NCBI RefSeq assembly: GCF_014839805.1
Contig: NC_051120.1
Location: 7,502,001-7,566,000, forward strand
Source of the DNA: Manduca sexta
Lineage: Eukaryota > Arthropoda > Insecta > Lepidoptera > Sphingidae
DNA: 64,000 bases
Direction of reading: 5' to 3'
Below the pieces are notes generated by a model, which searched no databases, had not been told where the DNA came from, and saw only the letters and a program-made list of their open reading frames with translations. Positions 33,437 through 45,004 of the stretch are shown piece by piece. The translations under genes and the position numbers were made by a program. How positions within the stretch are numbered: the first letter of the stretch is position 1; each line of letters starts with the position of its first letter.

Positions 33437-34110
33437 CTTTTTTTTTTTTTTTTTTTTTCATTTATTGAAAGAGTTTATTCGCTTAGCGAATACGCCACCC
33501 TTATATAGTCACCTATAAACATCATGTCAATACAAACTATAATTTATCATTTGACAATACGTAAACTTACATAATTATGAATTTCTATTTTTAATCGCAA
33601 GCTTAACCATTTGCAAAAGTGGTATCATAGAATTAGATAGAGGATAAGCGAGCATAGAATTACATGCCCCAACTCCTAGAAACTTAAAAGAGTTTCTTAT
33701 AGCTCCGTTCCGGGCACACTCCATCAGAACATGGTAGACGTCTTCTGGGACTTTGCATACACCACAATCGGGTGTATTCGTTTTACCCATTAAGAACGAC
33801 AATCAATCTTCACGAATCATTATTTCAATATTATTTAATCGTACGCAACTGATGATTCGTAGTATTGTCCTTTCGACGTCTAAGGTAAATAATAACATGA
33901 TCCAATATGGCGGCTCATTTCCCAAATGCAACGGTTTTAAATTAAAATCTTCAACAATTAAAGCCTGTCTCATTTTCAATTCCATTTCGAGGTAGTCTCG
34001 TAAAGATTTAAAAATCTTCATATAAAATTTTGGGAGCGCTTTTAAAGAAAATCCCGAGGCAGCATGAAATTTTGCAATCACAAGATTCGCGAATGTTCCA
34101 CCGGTCTATT
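33437..34110 (-). mobile_element. 5'-truncated LINE (non-LTR retrotransposon) 3' end with poly(A)
   Basis: A 22-base T-run at about 33437-33458 on the plus strand is the poly(A) tail of a minus-strand element. Just upstream of it (minus strand) lies the C-terminal coding end of a non-LTR ORF2-like protein. The left boundary near 34110 shows no 5' end, so it is truncated as LINE copies usually are. About 100 bases of 3' UTR separate the stop from the tail. Confidence 0.75.
33575..34081 (-). pseudogene. LINE ORF2-like C-terminus with Cys/His zinc motif, one in-frame stop
   Basis: The minus-strand read runs IAKFHAASGFSLKALPKFYM to IEIMIRED, then a single TGA at 33803-33805. In the same frame follows SFLMGKTNTPDCGVCKVPED and VYHVLMEC, ending AIKNRNS and stop. 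The C-x2-C-x9-H-x4-C spacing (CGVC ... YHVLMEC) after a LMGK.. segment is typical of the zinc motif that ends many arthropod non-LTR proteins (R1/Jockey/I-like). The clade cannot be fixed from this part. The single stop implies a fairly recent insertion. Confidence 0.7.
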
Positions 34111-34270
34111 CTTGGCTGTTTGTTTTTTTTTCATTAAGCTACTGGCTTTTCGGTTCGCAAACAGTAAATAAATAATTAACAATTGTCGATTGACAATGTT
34201 TGTTTAGTTTTTATTGGTTGAAACAAAACATGGTTTTGTTTTGCTAATATTTGTTGCTATAAACCCTTCG

Positions 34271-34550
34271 TATAAATAGTAAGGTTACAGACGGTCACAG
34301 TTATGTCTAACAGCCGTGGAGTGGCAGCTTTAGTGCTGTTTGCTGCCTTTCTTACCATAGTGATTACTAGTGGCTCGATAAATGCGTTCAACCTTCCCAA
34401 TCAACATTCTCAATCCTTACAAAAATGACAAATTTATTTGTTTGGCCTTGTGAAGGTCTATGGTGACCACTGCCTTACCTACATTATATTATAAAATACA
34501 AAAACACTTTATTCCGGCGAGTAAAATTGTTTGAAAATTTAATTAAATAA
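34271..34550 (+). promoter_or_regulatory. Possible compact transcription unit around a small ORF
   Basis: TATAAATAG at 34271 is a good TATA box. TCACAG, a weak initiator, begins 24 bases later, and AATAAA occurs near 34546. These bracket the 41-residue ORF at 34303-34428. If the TATA box sets the start site, the leader would be only a few bases long, which is unusual. FOX-like TGTTTGTTTAG lies about 70 bases upstream. The arrangement is suggestive only. Confidence 0.3.
34303..34428 (+). CDS. Candidate small secreted peptide (41 residues)
   Basis: ATG at 34303 opens 41 codons to TGA. The read begins MSNSRGVAALVLFAAFLTIV and continues through ITSGSINA to a short tail FNLPNQHSQSLQK. Residues 7-22 form a strong hydrophobic core, and GSINA/F is a plausible signal-peptidase site, leaving a peptide of about 13 residues. 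A TATA box sits 32 bases upstream and a possible poly(A) signal about 120 bases downstream. I do not recognise the peptide. It is not one of the known moth antimicrobial peptides that I can compare by eye, and lacks Cys and dibasic sites. Alternatives: first exon of a longer gene, or a chance ORF in intronic DNA. Codon choice (GTG, CTG, GCC) is less AT-rich than the surroundings, which mildly favours coding. Confidence 0.35.
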   Translation: MSNSRGVAALVLFAAFLTIVITSGSINAFNLPNQHSQSLQK

Positions 34551-37139
34551 ATCAGATTTTTATCAACCAGCGTGACGACAATGAAAAATTCCTGATTTTA
34601 TACCGTGCATTTGTCTTTTTAATTGCGCAGAATTTTATTTCGGATTCCTTTATAGGTCAGTGGTTACGGACAGGCTGTGAATTGTGTGAAATTCTTACGG
34701 AGAAAATTAAAAAAAAATATTTCGCGTACCGTCGGCTTTAACTTTAATTGCCTATTTACTTTATGCTGTGTTAAAACTGAAGAAAGCGTTAGATAGGCCC
34801 CGTATTTTGACCAATAAAAAAAGTTATAAAAAATCACTTTATCCTCGTTTTAAGCAAGGAGTTTTATTTAGAAGTCCCTTATCATTGCGCGCAGGTTTAC
34901 GGCCGGGGTTTTTTTTATAAGGCGTGGCTTCACGACTTTGCCCAATTTTTATTTTGCGTCGACATATCTTGCTGGCAGGCAGCTGGGTTTAATTAATCGG
35001 TTGATCTATAGATTGTCACCAAACCGGATATCATCGTTGGAAATCGACGCGACTCGCGGCATCCAAGATCGGACCGTGGGAAATATATATAATCAGTTGG
35101 TTTTCAAAATTATTTAAATGTAGCTTGGTATTGACCGCTTGACCTTGTAATTTATGTGTTCTAACTCAGTAGTTCTAACTATCTGAGTCTTTGTGATAAA
35201 TGCAATAAGGTTTGCATTCCTTTGATTGCATGTGATATTTTACTTAAAAAACATAATGCCGGATGTATCTTATATGGTAGTGGTGTGGCTGTTTATATTA
35301 TAGCTTTAAAAATCTTTTAATCTGTGTAACATTAGAAAAAACGCATTTGCATCTTGTGTAAGAACTTTAAAACCAATGGTCAGCGCTTCGTCCTCTAATT
35401 AATTTTTTTTTATTGTTTTGTTTTTGTTCCAGGTAATAATTTCATCAAAAACGTCAAGCAATCTCCCTTGAAGGGTAAAGGGTATGCGGTGCCTTGAAAG
35501 CATCTTTACACAGCGCTCCCGCAAGAAGCTACATCGAACATTACAATGCCTCGGCGATTTGATTTTACTGCCCAAAATATGTCATAAATTTATAAGTAGG
35601 CAACAAATGCCGATATCATATAAAACACACTTTATCATCGTAGGTGATAAAACTGGCCGATCTTATCGTCCGTTTTTATTTCCCCCCTACCTAAGTAGCT
35701 TTTGCTGACTAGAAACTTGCATCAAGCTAGGAACACTATCAAATTTTGTTTGAAAGTATTTGATTTAGGAGTCTTTGGTGCCAAGTGAGTGGCGCCGTGA
35801 ATCTTGGACGTCGTAAAGAGGGTTCGAATCACGAAATCTATCAAACAGATATATGCAAAAGATTTTATATAGAAGTCCTTCAGGAAAATGTAAAATGTTC
35901 TTACATAGACATTATTCCACAGACAATTAGTTTCAATTCGTAAAAGCAACGGATCAGTTGTTCGTTTGAGGGTTTTTAAAGTCTAAATGGTGTAGTTGAC
36001 TTGAAATATTTGTCATGTTGAGCTTCATAGAACCAGGATTGCCTAAAAATTGTGACACAGTACTGGGCAGTCACTTGAAATTAATGTAAAAGTATGTATT
36101 TAAAGTGATTTGATTGTAACTTACAATCATGAGCTACGGCGCATAAGTAGGATTGCGTTTAATATTCTTGTACAAATCGGATGCGACTCTCTCTCCCTAT
36201 CTGTAGTCGGTCCCTCATGACAGGAGCGTGGTCATCATTGGATGTACCGCATTTAGTGTGAATTATTTGTCTCCATCGGTTTCTGTTCATTGCATCTTCA
36301 ACTAATTTGGATGCGACAGTCGCTTAAGAAAAGACGTAGTACAATTTATCAAATGTAAAATGTATATTTCTTTACTCTAGTTCGGGAATAATGGGATAGT
36401 AAAATGTACATTTATATAATTGTGGTAATAAATATTTATTGTTATTTATTATTTTTCATACTAATCAAATTCAACGGCAAAAAACACAGTACTGCATTAT
36501 GGTTTGTAACACAATATTTTAATAAAATAAGGCAATATTTTACAGGGAAACTAACAGGTACATTACTAACTGCTTAGTATGTTGAATCCATATTTTCTAG
36601 AAATTACGAAATTCTCGCGCGTTTAAATAGCAATACGCGCATACAGTTACAATTTCGTAATTTTTACCAGGTTCACGTGTGACAAATCGTTCCTTCAAGG
36701 TTATAGTAACAATGATGGATTGCGTAATAAGTTAATCAAGCCAAGAAGGCTGACTAACGGTACATTTTATTTTGGCCTGTTGATTGGCGTTATCGCTTAC
36801 ATAATACTCGGAGGCAAAGGGATAAGATTTTTTTTAATCTAACACGAGCCGGTGAACTTTGATGAGGGTTTTATGTAGCCTAGTTCTCGGTTTTAAAAGG
36901 TCTGTTTATCAATGTTTTTTAATTGATGAGTAAAGTTAATTATAGTCTGGGTATTAAAAATATTTTATGAATTTCGGGACATAGGTGAATATTATAGCAA
37001 TTTTTTTAGTCAAATATACTACATATAGTACTACTAAATTTAGAATGAAATAAAACAATTCTTCCCAATTTTATCGTAGTTCTTTAAATTAAAATTTTCT
37101 ACCCATGTCATGTCATGGTCACGGAGGGATCCCCCGCAT
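34551..37139. other. Gene-poor tract
   Basis: No confident gene. A B-box-like GGGTTCGAATC at 35820 ends a weak tRNA-like block (35780-35832). 36180-36310 holds GACTCTCTCTCCCTATCTGT and GGTCCCTCATGACAGGAGCG, which I recognise only as typical of a lepidopteran dispersed repeat. The rest is AT-rich. Confidence 0.45.
36175..36320. repeat. Dispersed repeat fragment of unknown class
   Basis: A GC-richer block containing TCGGTCCCTCATGACAGGAG and GTGGTCATCATTGGATG in an AT-rich background. The words are familiar from moth genomes, but no other copy is present in this window, so the class cannot be derived here. Confidence 0.35.
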
Positions 37140-37180
37140 TACGCGAATGTTAAACATTGAAATAAAAATAGCTTTAAACT
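37140..37180 (+). repeat. Family E repeat fragment
   Basis: TTACGCGAATGTTAAACATTGAAATAAA matches the start of the copies at 31261, 38012 and 45010, and nothing else of the element remains. Confidence 0.6.
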
Positions 37181-37687
37181 ATTCGCATAAACATCATTCA
37201 ATTTACAATGCATGTACAGTTCACTTCTCAATGAACCATTCAAATTCAGCTTGATAACTGTTGATTCATAAGTTCTTAACAGGTAAAGGAAAAACATAAA
37301 CGAGGTAAAATATTTATCGTCAATTTTCCGTGGAATTTTCCTTAATTTTATTGTTATTTTTGTACTTACAAAAGATATCCTTTCATTATTCACCCAAAGC
37401 CACCAGTAACATATAATATTTTGTTGCATATTATACTACAAAGAAATTACGGGTAACATACATTTTTACCTGACGTTCCAAGCCGCAGGTAAAACCTAGT
37501 TCAAAATGACCTTGCGGATATATGCAAATAGTATTCTTACCGACGTTTACAAAAACTCGTGTTTAGCATATCAAAGAGTCGCATGGTGGCTATGGGCCAC
37601 ATTGAATCACGTAGCGAAGTGTTTTTATGTAACGTTTGACAAAAGTGTGTACCTTTTTGTTATTTAATACTATGTGTAATATACCTG

Positions 37688-37960
37688 CCTGCCTCGGAGG
37701 CGTAGTTGTACTGCATGCGTGGTACGGCAGCGCTCTGAGGTCCTGGGTTCGAATCCCGGGTCGGGCAAAGTGATAATTGGGTTTTTCTGCTCAATATCAG
37801 CCCGGAGTCTGGAATTTGTGCCCAATATGGCGATGGGCTCGTCCCCTATCACATTCTGGGACGGAACACACTTGGCGAAATGTGGGTGCCCTGGTCGCAC
37901 CTCTGCATACCCCTTCGGGGATAAATGCGTGATGGTGTGTGTATGTGTGTATTACACCGA
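37688..37960 (+). repeat. Family B tRNA-derived SINE, fullest copy
   Basis: The head contains an A-box-like GGAGGCGTAGTTGTACTGCA and a perfect B box GGGTTCGAATCCC about 45 bases on. A conserved body follows: GATAATTGGGTTTTTCTGCT, AGCCCGGAGTCTGGAATTTG, CCCCTTCGGGGATAAATGCG, and it ends in a GT-rich tail. Pol III boxes plus several dispersed copies identify a SINE. Other copies or parts: 8810, 63380 (minus), 4147, 28686, 30112 (minus), 39025 (minus), 57930. Confidence 0.88.
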
Positions 37961-38004
37961 AGTAGTTAACGTAGGCCGATTAAAAACTTGAGATCGATAA
38001 TGAT

Positions 38005-38585
38005 TTATGTTTACGCGAATGTTAGATATTGAAATCTCTTAAGGTGGTAGCTCAAGGTCCATTTTCATACATTTTGTTTCGGCTTTAATCTGGGTAACTA
38101 AACAAGTATTGGCAAGTAAAGAATTTAAATTCACGTCTAGTTAGTGATTAGTTCTCGCAGTTGAAGAAAAATGTAAAAATAATTAATAATCATGGATATT
38201 TCGGCCTTTAAAATTTAATATGACGAAATTTTAAAGGCAGAAATATCCATGATTATTAATTATTTTTACATTTTTCTCAACTGCGAGAACTAATCACTAA
38301 CTAGACGTGAATTTAAATTTTACTACAATACTTGTTTAGTTACCCAGATTAAAGCCGGAACAAAATGTATGAAAATGGACCTTGAGCTACCACCTTAACG
38401 AATTTTATCGCGGTTTTTATATTATAATTTTTCTAGAAATTTCGAATACTACAACCTTCATCCTTTACAGTCTGCCCCGTGACCACGAAGGCTGCAAAGT
38501 CTTCGAAACGTCGACAGAAAATTATAATATAAAATACCGCGATAAAATCCAAAAAATATTTTTATTTCAAAATCCGACATCGAAG
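38005..38585 (+). repeat. Family E fold-back repeat, split by a nested insertion
   Basis: The left part (38005-38038) reads TTTACGCGAATGTTAGATATTG. The right part resumes at 38399 with TTTTATCGCGGTTTTTATAT, then the conserved CAAAGTCTTCGAAACGTCGA, and the inverted AATATAAAATACCGCGATAA and ATTTTTATTTCAAAA. The nearly 30-bp inverted arms around a central 90-base segment give a hairpin. A TTAA-flanked palindrome sits between the parts and is therefore younger. Confidence 0.75.
38043..38394. mobile_element. 352-bp near-perfect palindromic MITE with TTAA target duplication
   Basis: TTAA stands at 38039-38042 and 38395-38398. The left arm begins GGTGGTAGCTCAAGGTCCAT and the right arm ends with its exact reverse complement. 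Pairing continues over about 170 bases to a loop near 38216-38225 with few mismatches (for example around 38110 against 38325). TTAA duplication is the hallmark of piggyBac-type transposases, though the ends do not start CCC. No coding capacity. A transcript through it would form a long hairpin. Confidence 0.92.
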
Positions 38586-39024
38586 CAGCAACTCAAATAA
38601 AATTGGATTTTGATACGTGATTATGATATAGTTCCAAAATGTTAAATTGATATGCAAAATCATATGAATATAATTGATGCTAATTAATAACACTTGAAAT
38701 TATGAAATATTGATGCGAAAGCATAATCCACGAATTATTGGAATTGATTATTCATCGCTCAAACATTTCAACAGAAGCTATCGGTATTAAATATAAATTC
38801 ATAGAAAAACAACCTAACAAATTTACCTTTAGTAAAATCGTCGACCCGTACCAACTAATATATTAATAATATAAAAGATAAAATTTGTTTGGCATGATTA
38901 CTGGAACTGTTGAATTGATTCTATAAAATCTTCCACGAGTAAGACATATTCCTTGAGTGGGCTGTATTTTATTGATATTTCTAGAAAAACACGTGTTGTA
39001 ACCGTTAAAGCTAGCTATGTAACT

Positions 39025-39105
39025 CACACACGCCTTTAATTCCGGAAGGGGTAGGCAAAGGCGCAACTGGTGCGTTCATTATCCGCCGTGTATTCCTCGC
39101 ATTAA
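39025..39105 (-). repeat. Family B SINE fragment, reverse orientation
   Basis: Minus-strand read: GCGCCTTTGCCTACCCCTTCC then GGAATTAAAGGCGTGTGTGAG, matching the 3' end of the SINE body and its GT tail. The upstream part has decayed. Confidence 0.6.
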
Positions 39106-39724
39106 AATTATCGCTTCATCTTATTTCACTCCAATAGGTGTTCACATGATTTTTACGAACGGCTATTTGTCTGTAACGTTACATCTTCTGTAAGTAATCC
39201 TGCGTTGATCTGGTTTGGAAATCCTTATGAAATTCTGGCCTGGATATCGCATTCTGAACTTGCAAATCCTTAGACTATGTTGCCACTAAGTCATTCATAT
39301 GTCACCCATTGTGGTTACACGTACGACGGTGCGAAATGGTTGGTGCCAAACCTGTTAGTCAGGGCAATTAGGAGAAATCACTCATGCAACTAAAATTATT
39401 GTGCTTATTTCAAGGAATAAAATATAATTGGACAGAACTTAACTAATGATATCAAAATAATGAAAAGTCCGTTAGTTTTGACCATTGACAATAATTCCGG
39501 TATTTGGTTTTTTTTCAAATTTTAAAAATCGAATTAGGAATTCGGGTAATAACGACACTTTTGAACGTCATAATTAAATAACAGATTGGGTTGTGAATAA
39601 TGAAGTTCTAATTTAGAATAAAAGGTAAAATTTTGGAATTCAAGAATCAACTTAAGTAGCCGCACACCGTTTTAACAAAAGTAACGTAAAATGAAAATGA
39701 TAAAGTTTACCGTACAACTATGAG

Positions 39725-39925
39725 ATAACTTTTAATTGACATAGTAGCCAGTGTAACTACTGGACATAATAAGACCATCTCATGTCTCAGGATGGCGAGT
39801 GCAGTGGAATACCAAACAATACTTTGTAATTCAAGGTTGGATGGTGTTTCTATTATTTATGGGCGGTCGAATCGCTTACCATCAGGCTCGTCTCGTCGTT
39901 CAAAGCAATAAAAAAAATATTGACA
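39725..39925 (+). repeat. Family D poly(A)-tailed retroposon
   Basis: It contains GCCAGTGTAACTACTGGACA, CATCTCATGTCTCAGGATGG, CTTTGTAATTCAAGG and CGCTTACCATCAGGCTCGTC, and ends GCAATAAAAAAAATATTGAC. The same order appears in copies at 32815 (minus), 62737 (minus), 47945 (minus), 52270 and 55500. The poly(A) end indicates LINE-mediated insertion. No pol III boxes are visible in the retained part, so it may be the 3' UTR of a LINE and not a SINE. Confidence 0.8.
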
Positions 39926-42900
39926 TATTTTAATAGTCGAAAATAAACGCAAATAAAACCACGAAAATTTTACATATTCACCTATAATTACAATTTTAAT
40001 GCTGTATCGTGGGTTAATTAAACAAATTTCATGATAGATTAACGTGCCATCCATTCCGAAATTATTGTACGGTTTATGCTAATTTATCAGAGAAGCATTC
40101 AGAAGTTGATTTTGTGTGTACAAAAGCGTTGTGATTTTTTTGACGTATTACTCTTGATGACGTATTGTTCGGTAATTAGTGTTGTTAATTTGTTTTGCAG
40201 TATTCCCGCGAGAGCCAATTAATAAGGATTTTTGTCATATATTGGTGTACGAAAACGACTCATGGTAATAATGTGTCTTTTATAGGAAACAATAATAAAT
40301 ATGTTTTGCTTGTTAGTGTTGTAGATTCTAACCTAATCTACAATAAGTATAGATTAAACGTCAATGAATAAAACTTTACTGGAGCTGTATTATATCCACG
40401 GTTGAAAGTCTTATTGACTTAGGCGACATTTTTTTGCAAAAAAATCAGCACTTTTTTCTAAGATTTTTCAAACTAGTCAAAATTTTTCAAAAAAAATAAA
40501 TAAATATCGCTATGTTAATTAGCCTTTCAACCATCGATATCGATATTTTCGATCGATTTATTTTAAAACGATTAAATAAAAAAATCTACCCTTTTTTGTA
40601 TTCATAGATAATAGACATCAAAAAATATAAAACAATAATATAGTCATACTATCCACCTTTAAGTGTGTTATTTTTCGAAAAAAAACTCTTGCTTTTCTTT
40701 GTTCTATAAATACCACGTGGACACCCTTTTACAACACCATTAGTATCGGAATACATCAAACCCTTTTGTTAGACTTGTATCGACTTTCGAAACCCTTAAA
40801 CGCGCAAACACTGCGTTTTGGTAGAAGTTACTTATTTTTAAGTCGATGCAAATGTTAACTCAAATATTCGATTTTACGTTTTGAAATAATTCGAAATGTG
40901 TTGTGTCACGTTACCTAACAACAAAGAAATGATACACATTTAATGAAGTTTTATTAAGGCACTCCAGCAAAACGGCGCATTTAAGAAGCTCGTATTTAAA
41001 AAACTATATGTTCGAAATTTGAAATTTCGAAATAACAAAACATAATTAAATAACATATTCATAATAACATATTTTGAATAGTTAGACAAGCAATTTTTTT
41101 TTTTAAATATTACAGTATATTAAAATTTTCAAAATTATTTTTTTCATTAAAGTATTAGTAAGTGCATACTATTTCCGCCCTGTAACATATACGCTGCAAT
41201 AGTATCGGATGAATGCTCAAGCCCATTTGCTCGTGGATCTTTTTTTGACGGCCAGTATTGTGTTTACTTCTAAAAACATCGACACCTTATAAAATAATTA
41301 AATGAATAAACATGTCATTGGAGTAAAACATATTGTCAAAATGGCTTCGACGGCTTACCATAAGCCGTAAAATATGACCCGTCCTCCCTTTACTACGCAT
41401 TTAACGTACTTTAAAAGCGCGTCTATAAACAAAGCCTTGTAAACAATCATACAAGGGCTTTGTTAACCCAATCTTCATTTAATTACAGCAGTTTTCCACT
41501 GTTTTTTCCGTCAGCAATGCCTGAATTAAACCCTTTTCAGTCATTCCGGGCGTTGGCTCTTTGCGTCATCCCCTCGTTACATAAACTGTAAAAGGGGGCA
41601 ACGACGACCCTTAATTATGTTTCGAGTACCTTCGTTAACAGTATAAATCACAATTCTTTAACATAAAAATCTCATCGCGCAGCATTCATTACTTAACTAT
41701 GACGAAACACGAGGCGGAATGCCGCGGTAATGTTTCCCCTGTCAATTAGGAAAATTAAATAAACCGAAGCGGGTTGGTCCGTGAAAATTAATATCACTTT
41801 CACAAAGTCAATTTAGCGCGGAATAAGGCCCGCTTTTACGTGCAAACCAAAAATATGTGTACGCGTGGTTATGGCGGCGACTAGTTTTGTTTTTGTTTAT
41901 GATCTATGGTAAGACGAAATATAAATCTTTGAATTTAGAACGAACATTGTATATCGGTCAAATGGCACGCACTAACGTTTAATTAAAAAAATATGCATTC
42001 CTATTTTGAATATTTGACACTTTGTACATTTGGTAGGTACGTGATAGTTATTTAAAAGTTCGGTGAAATATTGCCAATATTGTCGGATATTTTTCATATT
42101 GCTGCCTGTTGGTAGTCATAAAATTATTGCGTGCTGCCTACGTAGGTTCTGCGAATTCGTGTTCATTGCACGAGCCTAATATTTTTAGGGCGAAATATAA
42201 AGAAGATGGAAAGTATATATTTTCAAAATTGTTGAACTATGTAAATGTCGTAAACATTAAACTATAAAGTATAAAGACGGTCAATCGGTATTTTTTGTAA
42301 TTTTATTATTAATGTAGTTGGGATCAAAGTTATTAAAACCTAAAGGCATCCAATTATTAACTTTGTGGATCAGTAAGAATGTTTCTTCAATTTAAATATT
42401 AAAGTTCATTGACCGGTACTCAAAAGTGCACGTTCGAAATTTAAATTGTAACACGCATGATGTCTCCAACGAGACGGAGAATCATTGTTTGAAGAAAGAA
42501 CGGGACGTATTCATGTACCGGTTTAAAATTTAAATTTCGAACTTATCGAAAAATAATTTATTTGTATTTTTCTTAAATGGCAAATTGTTTCTAAAGAGTA
42601 ATTTCAGGTATTTTGTTTAGTTGAGCATTGTTCCCCTATTATCCAGATTTAACTGTAGACAGGCAGACAAAGCGGCCCTGTCTATATACTGGCCCAGTTC
42701 GTACGGTACTAATTTACAGCTGTATAAGCGTAGCACGTACGGGGTCCTATGATATATTGTTCCTGAGAAAATTACTATTTTCGTCCTCATCTGAACTTTT
42801 AGGTGCCTATTTATTTTTTATGCGACATTTAGTTACCCGTTCTACTATATTGCTTTTATGGTTGAATATATTTTTTCCTTTTAATGTTACCTGTATAAAA

Positions 42901-44056
42901 GCAACTGATACGCGAAATTTGACTGTCTATTTCCTGGAAAAGAAAGGGTAATGGCAGGGAAAAGGTATAAAAATAAAAAAATCAAAAAGCTATTTTATAG
43001 GTGAAATATTAGATTTCCTTAGTAACTAAGCACACTAAAGATGGCAACAATAATACTTAAAAAATATCGCAAGTTTTTTTTTATAAACGCAAGGAAAACA
43101 TTAAAAATTCTTAATTCAAAGAACTTTAACATTAATGACATCCTGTTTTCTAACATTATCGTAAATAAAGTCTTACAAACAATAATTACTTAACAAACCA
43201 ATTTATACCGTCTAAACCAACTTCGAAATCAGTTAATCATAAGTGTGAAATAGTCGAAAGCAAAAGTTCGTCTTCGAGTTTCAATCGAGTTACAAAATTA
43301 TACGATGAAATCTAATATATTTGTGAGATGCCTAGATGAAATTGTGCGACCGGCATTGCAAATCAGATCGAAGAGCAAAATTGTGATCACATTGAATCTT
43401 ATAACTAATATTCTCTGCATGCAATTTTCAATGTATGGTTGTCAAGTTCTGCGTATTGCTTTTTTGGGTCATGGAATATTTTTTGTATTTTTATACTGTA
43501 ACGTTATTACTAATGGCCAGTACTACAGTAAGATAATTCAAATTCTTAATTTGAAATTTATTTTAAATGCAATAACAAAGAGAATCCATGTCTCCGATCT
43601 CGATAGTATTAGGTCTGCTAACGAATACTGGCAACTTTGAAACATAACCTAACAGAAAATCATTATGACAGACGTGTTTTTTTAAACCAGCCAGGTTTAA
43701 CTTCCTATGTGTTTTCTTTTTTATACAATTTTATGCGTAATTAAGTACATTTTTAAAGTAATTTTCTTGCAATTATATCTGTATTCATTCATAAATGGCC
43801 TTCCAAAAGCAATTATATTACCAAATAAAGTTGTTCATACCAAAAATGTTTCCTCGCACCCCTCATGAATAACTCCGTAGTGTCGGCACACATCTGTCAA
43901 AATATATTTGCGTACGTCAAGGCGGCAGTAAACACAGCTACGTGAGTGTCGAATTAAACAACCTAACTTTTACGCGAAGTTTTTCTTTGAAATAATAGTT
44001 CCTACTGTATTATATCGGAATAAAAGTAGTCTGTGTTTTGATCTAATATAATAATA
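39926..44056. other. Gene-poor tract
   Basis: No confident gene or element. 40430-40680 is low-complexity A/T sequence. 41370-41650 and 41740-41880 are less AT-biased, with regular words such as CCCGTCCTCCC and TAAAAGGGGGCAACG, and could be conserved regulatory DNA, but nothing in a single sequence can show that. Open frames at 42628-42951 and 43305-43640 have no recognisable domain. Confidence 0.45.
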
Positions 44057-44355
44057 TCAATCCTGTATTATGCTGTGAGACAGCATAATACAGGATTCCT
44101 GGGCAGGGGTCTCCTTTACTGAGAGGGATTAGGCCTTAGTCCACCACGCTGGCCTAGTGCGGATTGGTAGACTTCACACACCCTCCAAACTCCTATAGAA
44201 AACTTTTCAGGTATGCAGGTTTCCTCAAGATATTTTCCTTCACCGTTAAAGCAAGCGATTCTTCACAAAGAATACATACATCACAGCCCTTGTGATTAGA
44301 ACCTGTGGACATTCATTTCGGCAGTCCGTTCCATACTCAACTCCACTATCGCTGC
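44057..44355 (-). repeat. Family A tRNA-derived SINE, reverse orientation
   Basis: Minus-strand read starts near 44355 with GCGATAGTGGAGTTGAGTAT and GGAACGGACTGCCGAAATGA. The B box is eroded (AGGTTCTAATCAC). The read continues through AACGGTGAAGGAAAATATCT and CTAGGCCAGCGTGGTGGACT to the tail. At its 3' end the word AATCCTGTATTATGCTGT is repeated inverted, forming a hairpin (44059-44097). Confidence 0.85.
44059..44097. repeat. 18-bp perfect inverted repeat at SINE tail
   Basis: AATCCTGTATTATGCTGT, then GAG, then its exact reverse complement. The other family A copies carry only one arm (AATACAGG.CTGATATT), so the second arm is a local inverted duplication in this copy. Confidence 0.9.
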
Positions 44356-45004
44356 TCATTATTCGATATAAGACATGCTTTATCTGTGTACCTTTCATCT
44401 ACAAGCAGCTTAGCCGTTTATCTCATCTTAACATACAAACCTCCCGTACTATAATATATTTTATATCCGACTAACTGACCACATTTTATAAAAAATCCGA
44501 TGCAGTTTAGATCGTCTATGCTCGTTCAAGTCAACCAGCGTACATAATACGATAGGTTAACGTAGTTCTAGACAGTTTGGCTCAGTCCTTAGGTGATCCA
44601 TAGTACGTTTTAACCTTTTCCTTGGTTATACATAAAATCCAGGAGAAAAACTGCCTAAGGAAGTGTAAATACAACAGATTATTCACGCCGCTCCACCCTA
44701 AGGTTGATTGGGAAAGAATACCTATTAAATTTAAACAAAATTTTATTGCATATGAAGTGAAAATAAATAAATAATTACTATCCCTATAAACACAAAACAG
44801 AAGTGAGCATTCCACGGATCTCTTCACTTCGTAGAAAAACAACGTACATTTCATTAGAACCAACTAGATATATAACCGCAGGTACTACTGGGAGCGCATC
44901 TCGTCTTACACATTACGCGACGTATCGGATGATATCTAGTTAGGGCTAGCACGCTAGAATTGCTGAGTTCAGTTCATCTGATTGGTATTAAGCATACGAA
45001 TTAA

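Noticed and set aside
35780..35832. Possible tRNA ending in GGGTTCGAATC
   Set aside because: The B box is good, but the upstream half does not fold into D and anticodon arms. At most it is a decayed SINE head.
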